Below the pieces are notes generated by a model. The model was not told where the DNA came from, did no database searches, and saw only the letters and a program-made list of their open reading frames with translations. The translations under genes and the position numbers were made by a program. From an uncultured Desulfovibrio sp. (GTDB taxonomy: Bacteria > Desulfobacterota > Desulfovibrionia > Desulfovibrionales > Desulfovibrionaceae), in the NCBI GenBank assembly GCA_913063155.1, contig CAJXYU010000003.1, positions 1-64,000 of the forward strand: DNA of 64,000 nucleotides, given 5' to 3'. Shown here in pieces: positions 27,512 to 35,762 of this stretch (the first letter of the stretch is position 1; each line of letters starts with the position of its first letter).

Positions 27512-28442
27512 TGAAGAGAACCACTTCCTGGTGGCCTCCCATTTCAACCCCGACGGAGACGCCATCGGGTCTCTCGTTGCCGTGGGTCATATTCTGGCTT
27601 CCCTGGGCAAAACCTTCACCCTGTACAATCCTTCGGGGATGCCCTCCAAGTACCGCTGGCTGGAAACGCCCGGCGAGGTGCTCGACACCCTGCCCGACCG
27701 GATGCCTCCGTGGACCATAGTCATGGACTGCGGCAGCGCGGAACGCATGGGCGACGCCATGGTGGCCCGCATGGATGAGACCAACATCATCAACGTTGAC
27801 CACCATCTCGGCAACCCCGGCTTCGGAACCGAGAACTGGGTGGAAGTGCGGGAGCCGGCGGTGGGTTCCATGGTCGCACGACTGGCCAGGGAGTTGAAAC
27901 AGCCACTCACCGGTCCGCTGGCCGAAGCCGTTTACCTGGCCGTGGCCACGGACACGGGTTTCTTCACCTATGGTTCCACCACGCCGGACTGCCTGGAGCT
28001 CACCGCAGCCATGCTCAGGGACGGCCTTGACATGGCGACAATAAACACCAAGATAGAAAAGACTTGGTCCGTGGAGCGCCTGCGCCTGTGGAGCGAGGTC
28101 ATCGACACCGTGGAGATACACCTGCACGATCAGGTGGGCATGGTCACGGTGACGGATGAGATGTTCAAGCGAACGGGAACCAAGCCCGGCGACACCGAAA
28201 GCATCATCAACTTTGTCCGCCGACTCAAGACCGTACGCGTGGCCGCCATCCTGCGGGAGGAAGCCCCGGACACGTACAAGTTCAGCCTGCGTTCCAATGG
28301 CGGCGACAATGTCCAGGCCGTTGCAGCCGTTTTCGGCGGCGGCGGGCACAAGAACGCCGCGGGCGGGACCATCAAGGCTCCGCTGGCCCGGGCGAAAGAC
28401 ATGCTGGTGCAGTGCATCGGCGAGAGCATGGACTTGAAATAG
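27474..28442 (+). CDS. nrnA: DHH/DHHA1 phosphoesterase, NrnA-type oligoribonuclease/pAp phosphatase
   Basis: About 322 residues from ATG 27474 (GGAG upstream, inside rbfA). DHH-family motifs are ASHFNPDGDAIGS, MDCGSAERMGD and INVDHHLGNPGFG, with the C-terminal DHHA1 motif GGGGHKNAAGG. NrnA enzymes degrade nanoRNAs and dephosphorylate 3'-phosphoadenosine 5'-phosphate. The latter may matter in sulfur metabolism. The truB ATG follows the stop directly. Confidence 0.93.
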   Translation: MPSPLQAIAKILSEENHFLVASHFNPDGDAIGSLVAVGHILASLGKTFTLYNPSGMPSKYRWLETPGEVLDTLPDRMPPWTIVMDCGSAERMGDAMVARMDETNIINVDHHLGNPGFGTENWVEVREPAVGSMVARLARELKQPLTGPLAEAVYLAVATDTGFFTYGSTTPDCLELTAAMLRDGLDMATINTKIEKTWSVERLRLWSEVIDTVEIHLHDQVGMVTVTDEMFKRTGTKPGDTESIINFVRRLKTVRVAAILREEAPDTYKFSLRSNGGDNVQAVAAVFGGGGHKNAAGGTIKAPLARAKDMLVQCIGESMDLK

Positions 28443-29387
28443 ATGGCACGCAGACGCAAATTCAAACGCAGCAAAGAGCAGCTCGACGGCATCCTGATTC
28501 TGGACAAGCCCTCCGGACCGACTTCGGCCGACTGCCTCAACGACATCAAGCACCAACTCAAGCAGTACAAGATCGGCCACGCCGGCACCCTGGACCCGCT
28601 GGCTCAGGGCGTGTTGCTGGTCATGCTCGGCCAGGCCACCAAGCTTGCCCCGTACCTGACCAGCAAGGAAAAAATATACAGGGGGGCTTTCAGGCTGGGA
28701 ATCACCACGGATACCTATGATATTCAAGGAGAAACAACCTCCGAAAAGCCCGTGGACGTCACCCCCGCCGATGTGGAGCGCGAAATTGTTGCCTGGAAAG
28801 AGTTGACAGAACAGGAAGTTCCGGCCTATTCGGCGGCCAAGCATAAAGGAAAAGCCCTTTATGAGCTTGCCCGCGAGGGCAAGGAAACACCGGTCAAAAT
28901 CAAGACCGTGGATATTTCTCATGCGGAAGCGCTGGACGTCAGTCTCCCGGACGCGGAATTCAGGGTAAGGTGCTCGGCTGGCACCTATGTACGTTCCCTG
29001 GTCCACAGCTTGGGGATACGACTTGAATGCGGCGCTACTCTGACAAGCCTCATCCGCGAGGCAAGCGAGCCCTACGAGCTCTCCCAGGCCCACAGCCTGA
29101 AGGAGGTGCTCGAAGAGCCGGAAAGGCTTTCGGAACGGGTCATTCCCATTCCGGACGCCCTTCCCCACTGGCCCCGGTTCGTCATTGCCGGTCAGTTCAT
29201 CGACCTCGTCAAGAACGGGGCCTGGCTGCCGGTCAACGCCAACCCCGGGGAGCTCCTCTGGGGAAGGCCCGGCGATCGGGCCATGCTTGTGGACACCGAT
29301 GGAAACGCCCTGGCTTTGGTGGAAGCCAAGCCCCAGGGCGACGAATTGAAGTGGTCCATTCTTCGCGGACTGTGGCGGACCGAGTAG
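28443..29387 (+). CDS. truB: tRNA pseudouridine-55 synthase TruB
   Basis: A 314-residue enzyme that makes pseudouridine 55 in the tRNA T-loop. The motif KIGHAGTLDPLAQGVLLV contains the catalytic Asp (about residue 45). The KIYRGAFRLGITTDTYD and CSAGTYVRSL segments follow. A basic N-terminal extension (ARRRKFKRSKEQ) precedes the catalytic domain. It is packed against nrnA with no intergenic bases, so translation is probably coupled. Confidence 0.96.
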   Translation: MARRRKFKRSKEQLDGILILDKPSGPTSADCLNDIKHQLKQYKIGHAGTLDPLAQGVLLVMLGQATKLAPYLTSKEKIYRGAFRLGITTDTYDIQGETTSEKPVDVTPADVEREIVAWKELTEQEVPAYSAAKHKGKALYELAREGKETPVKIKTVDISHAEALDVSLPDAEFRVRCSAGTYVRSLVHSLGIRLECGATLTSLIREASEPYELSQAHSLKEVLEEPERLSERVIPIPDALPHWPRFVIAGQFIDLVKNGAWLPVNANPGELLWGRPGDRAMLVDTDGNALALVEAKPQGDELKWSILRGLWRTE

Positions 29388-29453
29388 CCCACGCAGCGGA
29401 AGACTCAATCCGGCCTTCTTGTTGAACAACCATCCAAACAGGAGGATAATGCT

Positions 29454-29723
29454 GTGGTTATGACGACGGAAGCCAAACAGAAGATCATTGACGAGTACAA
29501 GACTCACGAAGGCGACACCGGTTCCCCCGAGGTACAGGTTGCCCTGCTTACCGAACGGATCACGTACCTGACCGATCACTTCAAGTCTCACAAGAAGGAC
29601 TACCACTCCCGCACCGGCCTGCTGAAACTGGTCGGCCAGCGCAGAAAGCTCCTCAACTACCTGAAGGGCAAAGACATCCAGCGCTATCGCGACCTGATCG
29701 CACGCCTGGGTCTGCGCAAGTAG
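29454..29723 (+). CDS. rpsO: 30S ribosomal protein S15
   Basis: An 89-residue S15. GTG at 29454 is chosen because AGGAGG (29440-29445) is 8 bp upstream; the ATG two codons later would be 14 bp away. The conserved [20 protein letters not shown] and the C-terminal [16 protein letters not shown] segment confirm the family. It precedes pnp, the arrangement known for rpsO-pnp. Confidence 0.97.
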   Translation: MVMTTEAKQKIIDEYKTHEGDTGSPEVQVALLTERITYLTDHFKSHKKDYHSRTGLLKLVGQRRKLLNYLKGKDIQRYRDLIARLGLRK

Positions 29724-29743
29724 TCCACACACAATGAATCACG

Positions 29744-29767
29744 CGGGGGAGGCTCTTGTCTCCCCCG
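29744..29767 (+). terminator. Hairpin in the rpsO-pnp spacer
   Basis: CGGGGGAG and CTCCCCCG pair around a short loop, 21 bp after the rpsO stop. The T-run behind it is poor (TTCCAT), so partial termination or an RNA-processing site is more likely than a full stop. The rest of the 213-bp spacer has no gene. Confidence 0.55.
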
Positions 29768-29936
29768 TTCCATATGAGAACAGCCGAAGCCTTGCAGGCT
29801 TGGCCCCGGAAAATAGAGAATTAGTTGGCTGCGGAAGGCATTTTTGAAGCTTCTTCAAAAGTTCCTCCCCAAGCCGGCTAATAGGCCGGGGATCCCGCAA
29901 GGCCAAGGCGCAAACCAGTTTTGTGAGGATACTTAC

Positions 29937-32156
29937 ATGCTTAAACCTTTCGACAAAGTCAGCCTGACCGCACAGGTGGGCAATCTCGACATTACTATGG
30001 AAACCGGCAAACTGGCCAACCAGGCCAACGGCGCCGTCTGGATTCAGTCCGGCGGCACTGTCGTGCTGGTCACCGCCTGCACCCAGCCCCTGGAAATTGA
30101 CCGCGGCTTCTTCCCGCTGACCTGCAACTACCAGGAAATGGCTTACGCAGCAGGCCGCATCCCCGGGGGCTACTTCCGCCGCGAAGTGGGTCGTCCGTCC
30201 GAGCGCGAAACCCTGGTTTCCCGCCTCATCGACAGACCTATCCGCCCGCTGTTCACCAAGGGCTTCGCCGACGAAGTCCAGGTCATCGCCACGGTCCTGT
30301 CCGCCGACAAGCACGTCAACCCGGACGTCCTGGCCCTGACCGGCGCTTCCGCCGCCCTGCACATCTCCCACATGCCCTTTGAAGGCCCCATCGCCGGTGC
30401 CCGCGTGGGATACGTGAACAACGAATTCGTGCTCTACCCCACCTACAAGGGTATTGCCGAGGAAAGCAGCCTGAACCTGATCTTCGCAGCATCCCGCGAC
30501 GCCATCGTCATGGTGGAAGGCGGCGGGGACTTCGTTTCCGAAGACATGGTGGCCGACGCCCTGGAATGGGGACATCAGCAAATCATGCCCCTGCTGGACC
30601 TGCAGAACGAACTGCGGTCCAAAGTCGGGCACGACAAAATCGAAGTCACCGCTCCGGAAAAGGACGAGGAACTGGCTTCATACGTCGCCGAAATCATCAC
30701 CGACGATCTCAAGGTTGCCCTGAGCACCCCCGAAAAAATGGCTCGCAAGGACGCCAAGTCCGCCGCAAAGGTCAAGGTCAAGGAAGCTGTCGCCGAAAAG
30801 TGGCCCGAAGATGAAGCCAAGCTGAAACAGACGGGCGACGTGCTCGGCGACCTGGAAAAGAAGATCGTGCGCCAGCGCATCGTCTCCGAAGGCACTCGCA
30901 TCGACGGCCGCGACACCACCACGGTCCGTCCGCTTTCCGTTGAAGCGGGCATACTGCCCATGACCCACGGCTCCGCCCTGTTCCGCCGCGGAGAAACCTC
31001 GGCCCTGGCCGTCGCCACCCTGGGTTCCACCCGCGACGAACAGCGTTTCGAGACCCTCATCGGTGAAGACACCAAGCGCTTCATGCTCCATTACAACTTC
31101 CCGCCTTACTGCGTGGGCGAAGCCCGCATGCTGCGCGCCCCGAGCCGCCGCGAAGTGGGCCACGGCGCACTGGCCGAGCGCGCCATCAGCCCGGTGCTGC
31201 CGGATCACGAAGCATTCCCGTTCACCATCCGCGTGGTCTCCGAAATCATGGAATCCAACGGTTCCTCCTCCATGGCTTCCGTGTGCGGCACCTCCCTGGC
31301 TCTCATGGACGCAGGGGTGCCCGTGAAGGCTCCGGTGGCCGGCATCGCCATGGGCCTGTGCAAGGAAGACGAAGAATACTTCGTGCTCACCGACATCCTC
31401 GGTGACGAGGACGCCTTGGGCGACATGGACTTCAAGGTGGCAGGCACCACCCAGGGCATCACCGCCATTCAGATGGACATCAAGATAAAGGGGATTCCCT
31501 CCGATGTCCTGCGTCGCGCCCTGAACCAGGCCAAGGACGCCCGTCTGCACATCCTGGACGGCATGGCCGAATGCATCGGCGCGCCGCGCGAAGAACTCTC
31601 CGAGCTGGCCCCGCAGATGTGCGAACTCTACGTGGATCCGGAAAAAATCCGTTCCATCATCGGCCCCGGCGGCAAGAACATCAAGGCCATCACCTCGGAA
31701 ACCGAGGCGACCATCGACATCGAGGACTCCGGCAAGGTCATGATCTTCGCCCCGACCCTCAAGTCCATGCAGGAGGCCAAGGCCCGAGTCGAATACTACG
31801 ACCAGAAACCCGAAATCGGGAAGAACTACCGAGGCATCGTGCGCAAGATCCTCGAGATCGGCGCCCTGGTGGAAATCCTCCCCGGCTGCGAAGGCATGCT
31901 GCACATCTCCCAGATGGACTTCGAGCGCATCGAGAAGGTTGACGACCTCCTCAAGCTCGGCCAGGAAGTGGAAGTGAAATGCGTGGATCTGGAGCCGGGC
32001 GGCCGCATCCGTCTCTCCCGCAAGGCATGGCTCATGGAGCAGGCCGGACAGGAAGTGAACCTGGACGACTTCAAGCGCCCCGCCGGCGGCGGTGGACGTG
32101 GTGGAGACCGTCGCGGTGGACGTCGTGACGATCGCCGTGGCGGCGGACGTCGCTAA
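29937..32156 (+). CDS. pnp: Polyribonucleotide nucleotidyltransferase (PNPase)
   Basis: About 739 residues from ATG 29937 (GAGGA upstream; the frame is open further 5' but unsupported). PNPase degrades RNA 3' to 5' using phosphate. Two RNase PH-like domains flank an alpha-helical domain. The GSSSMASVCGTSLALMDAGVP core, KH (IRSIIGPGGKNIKAI) and S1 domains follow in order. The last ~25 residues are an Arg/Gly-rich tail not seen in E. coli PNPase. A strong terminator follows. Confidence 0.97.
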   Translation: MLKPFDKVSLTAQVGNLDITMETGKLANQANGAVWIQSGGTVVLVTACTQPLEIDRGFFPLTCNYQEMAYAAGRIPGGYFRREVGRPSERETLVSRLIDRPIRPLFTKGFADEVQVIATVLSADKHVNPDVLALTGASAALHISHMPFEGPIAGARVGYVNNEFVLYPTYKGIAEESSLNLIFAASRDAIVMVEGGGDFVSEDMVADALEWGHQQIMPLLDLQNELRSKVGHDKIEVTAPEKDEELASYVAEIITDDLKVALSTPEKMARKDAKSAAKVKVKEAVAEKWPEDEAKLKQTGDVLGDLEKKIVRQRIVSEGTRIDGRDTTTVRPLSVEAGILPMTHGSALFRRGETSALAVATLGSTRDEQRFETLIGEDTKRFMLHYNFPPYCVGEARMLRAPSRREVGHGALAERAISPVLPDHEAFPFTIRVVSEIMESNGSSSMASVCGTSLALMDAGVPVKAPVAGIAMGLCKEDEEYFVLTDILGDEDALGDMDFKVAGTTQGITAIQMDIKIKGIPSDVLRRALNQAKDARLHILDGMAECIGAPREELSELAPQMCELYVDPEKIRSIIGPGGKNIKAITSETEATIDIEDSGKVMIFAPTLKSMQEAKARVEYYDQKPEIGKNYRGIVRKILEIGALVEILPGCEGMLHISQMDFERIEKVDDLLKLGQEVEVKCVDLEPGGRIRLSRKAWLMEQAGQEVNLDDFKRPAGGGGRGGDRRGGRRDDRRGGGRR

Positions 32157-32181
32157 CAGACACCAGTCAAGCAAACACCAA

Positions 32182-32209
32182 GGCGGCCTCTTCGGGGGCC
32201 GCCTTTTTT
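32182..32209 (+). terminator. Intrinsic terminator after pnp
   Basis: GGCGGCC and GGCCGCC pair around TCTTCGGG, followed by TTTTTTC. It closes the tRNA-Gly to pnp operon. Confidence 0.88.
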
Positions 32210-32285
32210 CATGCCGCTTGACCTGCCCACAGGTTTATGGTTCATCATAGGCCCTCCATTACCGCACAAATACCAGGAGACCGAC

Positions 32286-33146
32286 ATGAGACACTGGAAA
32301 TACCCCCTTCTGCTTTTGCTGTTGGCCTTTTCCCTGCCCGCCCAGGCCGCCGATTCCCATTACATGGCGGCCGACGGCGTCATGGTCCACTACACCACGG
32401 AAGGCGCCGGTTCCGACACCCTGCTCTTCGTGCACGGGTTTTCCTGCGACACCAGTGTCTGGAGGGGACAGTATCCTGATTTTCAGGATTACCGCATCAT
32501 CGCCATCGACCTTCCCGGGCACGGCAAAAGCGGCAAGCCCGACGTAAAATACACGCAGCAGCGCTTCGCCGACGCGATCAAGGGGGTCATGGACGCCGAA
32601 AACGTGGGCAAAGCCCTCCTGGTGGTGCACAGCATGGGCTATCAGATCGCCCGGACCTTCTTCGACTCCTATCCGGACCGTATCTCGGGCGTCTGCATCG
32701 TGGACGGAGCCTACTTCCGGGTGCCGCCAGAGGCCAAGGCCCGCGAGGAACTCCAGAACAACCTGTGGAACTTCGTGAAGATAACCAGCACCGATGAGAC
32801 CATGGACGAATTCCTGGGCAACATGCGCAAATATACCAGTTCAGAAGAGGTTTCCCAATACTTCACAAAACTGATGCTTTCCACGCCGATGCATGTGCGC
32901 ATCAGCATCATGCAGGATTTCTGCGATCTCAATATCTGGAAAGAGCACCCACAGAACCTGCCGGTCCAGGCCATCTACGCAGCCACCCCGGATCTTCCGC
33001 CGGACAACGAACAGTACCTGCACACCCAATTCCCAAACCTGGAATACCACCAGTGGAACGGAGTGGGACACTTTCTGATGATGGAGCGGCCCGAGGAGTT
33101 CAACCGGCTGCTGAAGATATTTGCGCAAAAGGTCTACGCGAACTGA
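32286..33146 (+). CDS. Secreted alpha/beta-fold hydrolase
   Basis: About 286 residues from ATG 32286 (AGGAGA upstream). A Sec signal peptide ending near AQAA directs it to the periplasm. The alpha/beta-hydrolase pattern is clear: oxyanion segment LFVHGFSCDTSVW, nucleophile elbow VVHSMGY (Val replaces the usual first Gly of GxSxG), and the late GVGHFLMMERP with the catalytic-type His. The substrate cannot be read from sequence. It is a single gene between two terminators. Confidence 0.85.
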   Translation: MRHWKYPLLLLLLAFSLPAQAADSHYMAADGVMVHYTTEGAGSDTLLFVHGFSCDTSVWRGQYPDFQDYRIIAIDLPGHGKSGKPDVKYTQQRFADAIKGVMDAENVGKALLVVHSMGYQIARTFFDSYPDRISGVCIVDGAYFRVPPEAKAREELQNNLWNFVKITSTDETMDEFLGNMRKYTSSEEVSQYFTKLMLSTPMHVRISIMQDFCDLNIWKEHPQNLPVQAIYAATPDLPPDNEQYLHTQFPNLEYHQWNGVGHFLMMERPEEFNRLLKIFAQKVYAN

Positions 33147-33169
33147 ATCAGATCGCCTGAACTATGTGG

Positions 33170-33197
33170 ACTGCCGCCTCCAGGCGGCAGTTCTTTT
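33170..33197 (+). terminator. Terminator after the hydrolase gene
   Basis: ACTGCCGCCT, a 2-base loop and AGGCGGCAGT form a perfect 10-bp stem, followed by TCTTTTG. Confidence 0.82.
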
Positions 33198-33596
33198 GTG
33201 CCTGACACTCGATTTCTGAAATCCAGCCAAAACTACACGAAATTCACGCCCTTCCCTTTTTACGCCTTATTACCAACAATCATTCACTTCTGAATGCTTA
33301 TTGGCGCGTTTCTTTTCGTTTTCGACCTTTTTTTTCGTTCAGGCTCTTGTCGCGATATTCTAAAACTGATATTCAAACCACTGTTTAACAAATCAGCCGA
33401 CATCAGCAATAAACATATATTCAAACAACTATCGTAAATTTTCCGCTTCAACAAAAAGATGCAAATATGTTGCGTTACGCAAAAGCTCTTATGAAGGAGC
33501 TCACCCAGGCACCTATGCACCATCGAAGGCGCCGCTGCCCTAGCCTCCCATACCCCGACAGCCAGCACGGACGCCACAATAGTCGCAGCATCCGCC
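33198..33596. other. AT-rich gene-free segment
   Basis: About 300 bases (33200-33490) are much more AT-rich than the rest of the window, with runs such as CCTTTTTTTTCG and no supported gene, tRNA or repeat. It ends at ATGAAGGAG (33492), from which a short frame begins that does not match the better coding frame further on. Origin and function are unknown. Confidence 0.4.
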
Positions 33597-33887
33597 ATGG
33601 CCTCGGCAGGCGAAAACGAATTGGCTTTTACCCAGAATGAAAACAGCCGGCTCGTGGGCACTTTGAACTCTGAGCCGCGGGCAAAGGTGAGCGAAGCATC
33701 CCCCATCCTGGCGGCCGCCGCTGCGGACACCGGGCAGGCAGAGTTTCTGGAACACCGGGTCCAGGCTCTCGTGGACGGCATCTCCGGCTATACGCCTGCT
33801 ACGGCTGGCGTCATGACCACGCCGATGACCATGGGCGATGAAAAGCAAAACAACATCACCGTCGCAGGCCAGAACGACTTCGCTTAA
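33597..33887 (+). CDS. Doubtful small Ala-rich hypothetical protein, possibly frameshifted
   Basis: I do not recognise this 96-residue product. The frame is open about 100 bases further 5' and there reads like protein (ACTIEGAA...ASTDATIVAASAMAS), but it has no ATG and meets a TGA overlapping ATGAAGGAG at 33492. A single-base indel would join MKELTQAPMH to this frame. No ribosome binding site precedes ATG 33597. Composition is rich in Ala/Thr/Glu without motifs. It could be a small structural protein, a pseudogene, or not a gene; the opposite strand is also open here. Confidence 0.25.
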   Translation: MASAGENELAFTQNENSRLVGTLNSEPRAKVSEASPILAAAAADTGQAEFLEHRVQALVDGISGYTPATAGVMTTPMTMGDEKQNNITVAGQNDFA

Positions 33888-33997
33888 ACCGCGAGCGAGA
33901 GACATACGGCGGTTCCGACACTGGCGGAGCCGCTATTCTTATGCCCCTCCAGGCACGACCGGTTGCCAAAAACGATCAACGGGGTTACTCGGGATGC

Positions 33998-34204
33998 ATG
34001 GCAGAAAAAATCATCATCTACGGCAAGGACCACTGTCCGCACACGAGGCGGGCGCGGGATGCCTACCCGGAAGCCGGCTTCATCGACGTGCAGACCCGGC
34101 CCGAACATCTGGAGGAAATGCTCCGTCTGTCCGGCGGAGTCCGCCGCATCCCGGTCATCGTTCGAAATGGTAAGGTCGAAGTCGGCTACAACAGGGGCGC
34201 ATGA
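33998..34204 (+). CDS. Uxx-star family glutaredoxin-like protein, Cys form
   Basis: A 68-residue protein from ATG 33998. It resembles the small Uxx-star glutaredoxin-like (seleno)protein family: IIIYGKDHCPHTRRARDAY places a Cys where selenocysteine-containing members have U. The middle IPVIVRNGKVEVGYNRGA has the cis-Pro and Gly-rich end expected of a thioredoxin-like fold. Only one redox Cys is present (CPHT). A role in thiol redox chemistry is inference. No strong ribosome binding site is seen. Confidence 0.65.
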   Translation: MAEKIIIYGKDHCPHTRRARDAYPEAGFIDVQTRPEHLEEMLRLSGGVRRIPVIVRNGKVEVGYNRGA

Positions 34205-34215
34205 CACCTCTGAAC

Positions 34216-34234
34216 GTTCAGCGGTCCGCTGAAC
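34216..34234. terminator. Inverted repeat between converging genes
   Basis: GTTCAGCG, a 3-base loop and CGCTGAAC lie between the Uxx-star gene and the converging methyltransferase. No T-run follows on either side, so the terminator role is only possible. Confidence 0.35.
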
Positions 34235-34252
34235 CGCCCGGAAAAGTCCGGC

Positions 34253-34912
34253 CTATTCCCCGGGCTTCTGCATGTACCACTTCTCCTCCACCGTGGCGTA
34301 TTCCACCCCGATGCGATTCGAAAAGTCGCACACGGCCCGGATCACGCCGGGCCACTCCTGCACAAAGTCGTCCCCCAACAAAACGCCGCCGGGACGTACA
34401 AGAGGCCAGTAGGCTTCAATGTCGGCCAGTACACCTTCGTATTCATGATCCGCATCCACGTAGATCATGTCCGCCTGCACACCCAGCTTGGCAAGCAGGG
34501 TTGCGGCGTTGCCGCTGTCAAGTGGAAGCGGGGTGATCACTCCTTCCAACCCGTGCTTCATGACGTTGGCCAGAAATTGCTCATACAAGACCGGCCGGCC
34601 GTTCCTGAAAGCCACGGGCGCATTGTCCGCACCTTTTTCCCAATGTTCCCAGGAGCCGAGAAAGGTGTCTATGCAGACCAGTTCCAGGCTCACCCCGTGC
34701 TTGTGGGCCAGGCTGGCCATATAGATGGCTGAACGTCCCTTCCAGGACCCCACCTCGATGACGAGCCTGGGCCTGAGCAGTTTGAGGAGCTGCTCGAACA
34801 AAAGGCTTTCCGCCCCCCATCCCTGCAGGTCCACCTCCATGGCCGAATGGTCGAACCCCTCGTAAGGGTCCACGGAATGAATAAGTGGTGAAACGATTTT
34901 GTCGGTCTGCAT
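34253..34912 (-). CDS. Class I SAM-dependent methyltransferase (Methyltransf_24 type)
   Basis: About 219 residues from ATG 34912, behind GGAAAGGACGGC. The Rossmann core is visible: LVIEVGSWKGRSAIYMASLA (motif I), ELVCIDTFLG (acidic motif II), ADMIYVDADHEYEGVLADIE, and GGVLLGDDF. The YVDADHxYxxV signature is typical of the Methyltransf_24/cephalosporin-hydroxylase-like group often acting on sugars or small metabolites. The substrate is unknown. The start lies within the 3' end of the MEMO-family gene, so the genes overlap and are coupled. Confidence 0.8.
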   Translation of the reverse strand: MQTDKIVSPLIHSVDPYEGFDHSAMEVDLQGWGAESLLFEQLLKLLRPRLVIEVGSWKGRSAIYMASLAHKHGVSLELVCIDTFLGSWEHWEKGADNAPVAFRNGRPVLYEQFLANVMKHGLEGVITPLPLDSGNAATLLAKLGVQADMIYVDADHEYEGVLADIEAYWPLVRPGGVLLGDDFVQEWPGVIRAVCDFSNRIGVEYATVEEKWYMQKPGE

Positions 34913-34934
34913 GCCGTCCTTTCCCGGACTTCGG

Positions 34935-35744
34935 TTAGCTGACCAGCACGCCTGCGTAGCCGACCACCTGCTCATAGTCGCCGCTGACGTCGCCGGAAGT
35001 GGAATACGCGCACAGGGCCGCTTTCTCGGCCCCCATCTCCAGAGCCGCGAACAGGCCCAGCGTCATGGGCAGGATGCCGCACATACTGATGCGATTTTCC
35101 CGAACCACGGAGAAAAGTCTGGTCGGATCGAGCTCCAGAACGGCCTCCAAGGCCATGGAATCCCGTTTTTTGGCCTGCTCCTGGGAAATGTAGTGGCTCA
35201 TGTCGGAACTGACCACGATGGACACGGGCCTGTTAAAATCCCGAAGAGTCCCGCCCACGGCGCGCCCGACCTGCTCCAGGCTGTCCAGCGAGGCCAGGGA
35301 CACGGCCACTGGAACAACGGTGGTTGCAGGATTGAGGCGGTGCAGAAACGGCATGATCACTTCCAGGGAATGCTCGCGCACATGAGCTCCCCGATCCGGG
35401 GTCAAACGCGGTTCGGCAGCCTCGAGGGCCACGGCCAGTTCGGCATCGAGCGGCATTTTACCTTCCGGCAAAAGCCAGTCTCCTTCGGTCCACATGGAGA
35501 GCTCCGCGCCCATGCCTGTGTGGTTGGGACCGAGCATGAGCACCGAGGAATGCAGATTGGCGCTGGCAAGTGTCTTGCCGCAAACCGGCCCGGAAAAGAC
35601 ATAGCCCGCATGCGGCACCATGGCCAGCAGGGTCGGCTCCCGCTGCTTTTCCGTAGCCAGAGCGTGGAACTCATCGATCATGCCCCAAAGGGCCGTGGCG
35701 TTATCCGGGTAAAACTGTCCGGCGACGACGGGATTCCTGTCCAT
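34935..35744 (-). CDS. MEMO1-family protein (AmmeMemoRadiSam system protein B-like)
   Basis: A 269-residue member of the Memo family. It resembles extradiol dioxygenases in fold, and MEMO1 binds metal and takes part in redox control in eukaryotes. Conserved stretches are VAGQFYPDNA near the N-terminus, AMVPHAGYVFSGPVCGKTLA with the metal-type His, LGPNHTGMG, EHSLEVIMPFL, and VVSSDMSHYI. In many prokaryotes it accompanies an AMMECR1 protein and a radical-SAM protein; neither is adjacent here. It lies between the TPR protein and a methyltransferase. Confidence 0.85.
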   Translation of the reverse strand: MDRNPVVAGQFYPDNATALWGMIDEFHALATEKQREPTLLAMVPHAGYVFSGPVCGKTLASANLHSSVLMLGPNHTGMGAELSMWTEGDWLLPEGKMPLDAELAVALEAAEPRLTPDRGAHVREHSLEVIMPFLHRLNPATTVVPVAVSLASLDSLEQVGRAVGGTLRDFNRPVSIVVSSDMSHYISQEQAKKRDSMALEAVLELDPTRLFSVVRENRISMCGILPMTLGLFAALEMGAEKAALCAYSTSGDVSGDYEQVVGYAGVLVS

Positions 35745-35762
35745 GGCGCCCTCCTCGAAATA

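Noticed and set aside
27441-29732. 763-codon minus-strand frame opposite nrnA-truB-rpsO
   Set aside because: It spans three well-supported genes on the other strand, including essential rpsO and truB.
33284-33781. 165-codon minus-strand frame in the AT-rich gap
   Set aside because: It crosses a sharp composition change, has Cys/Arg/Ser-rich translation and no ribosome binding site.
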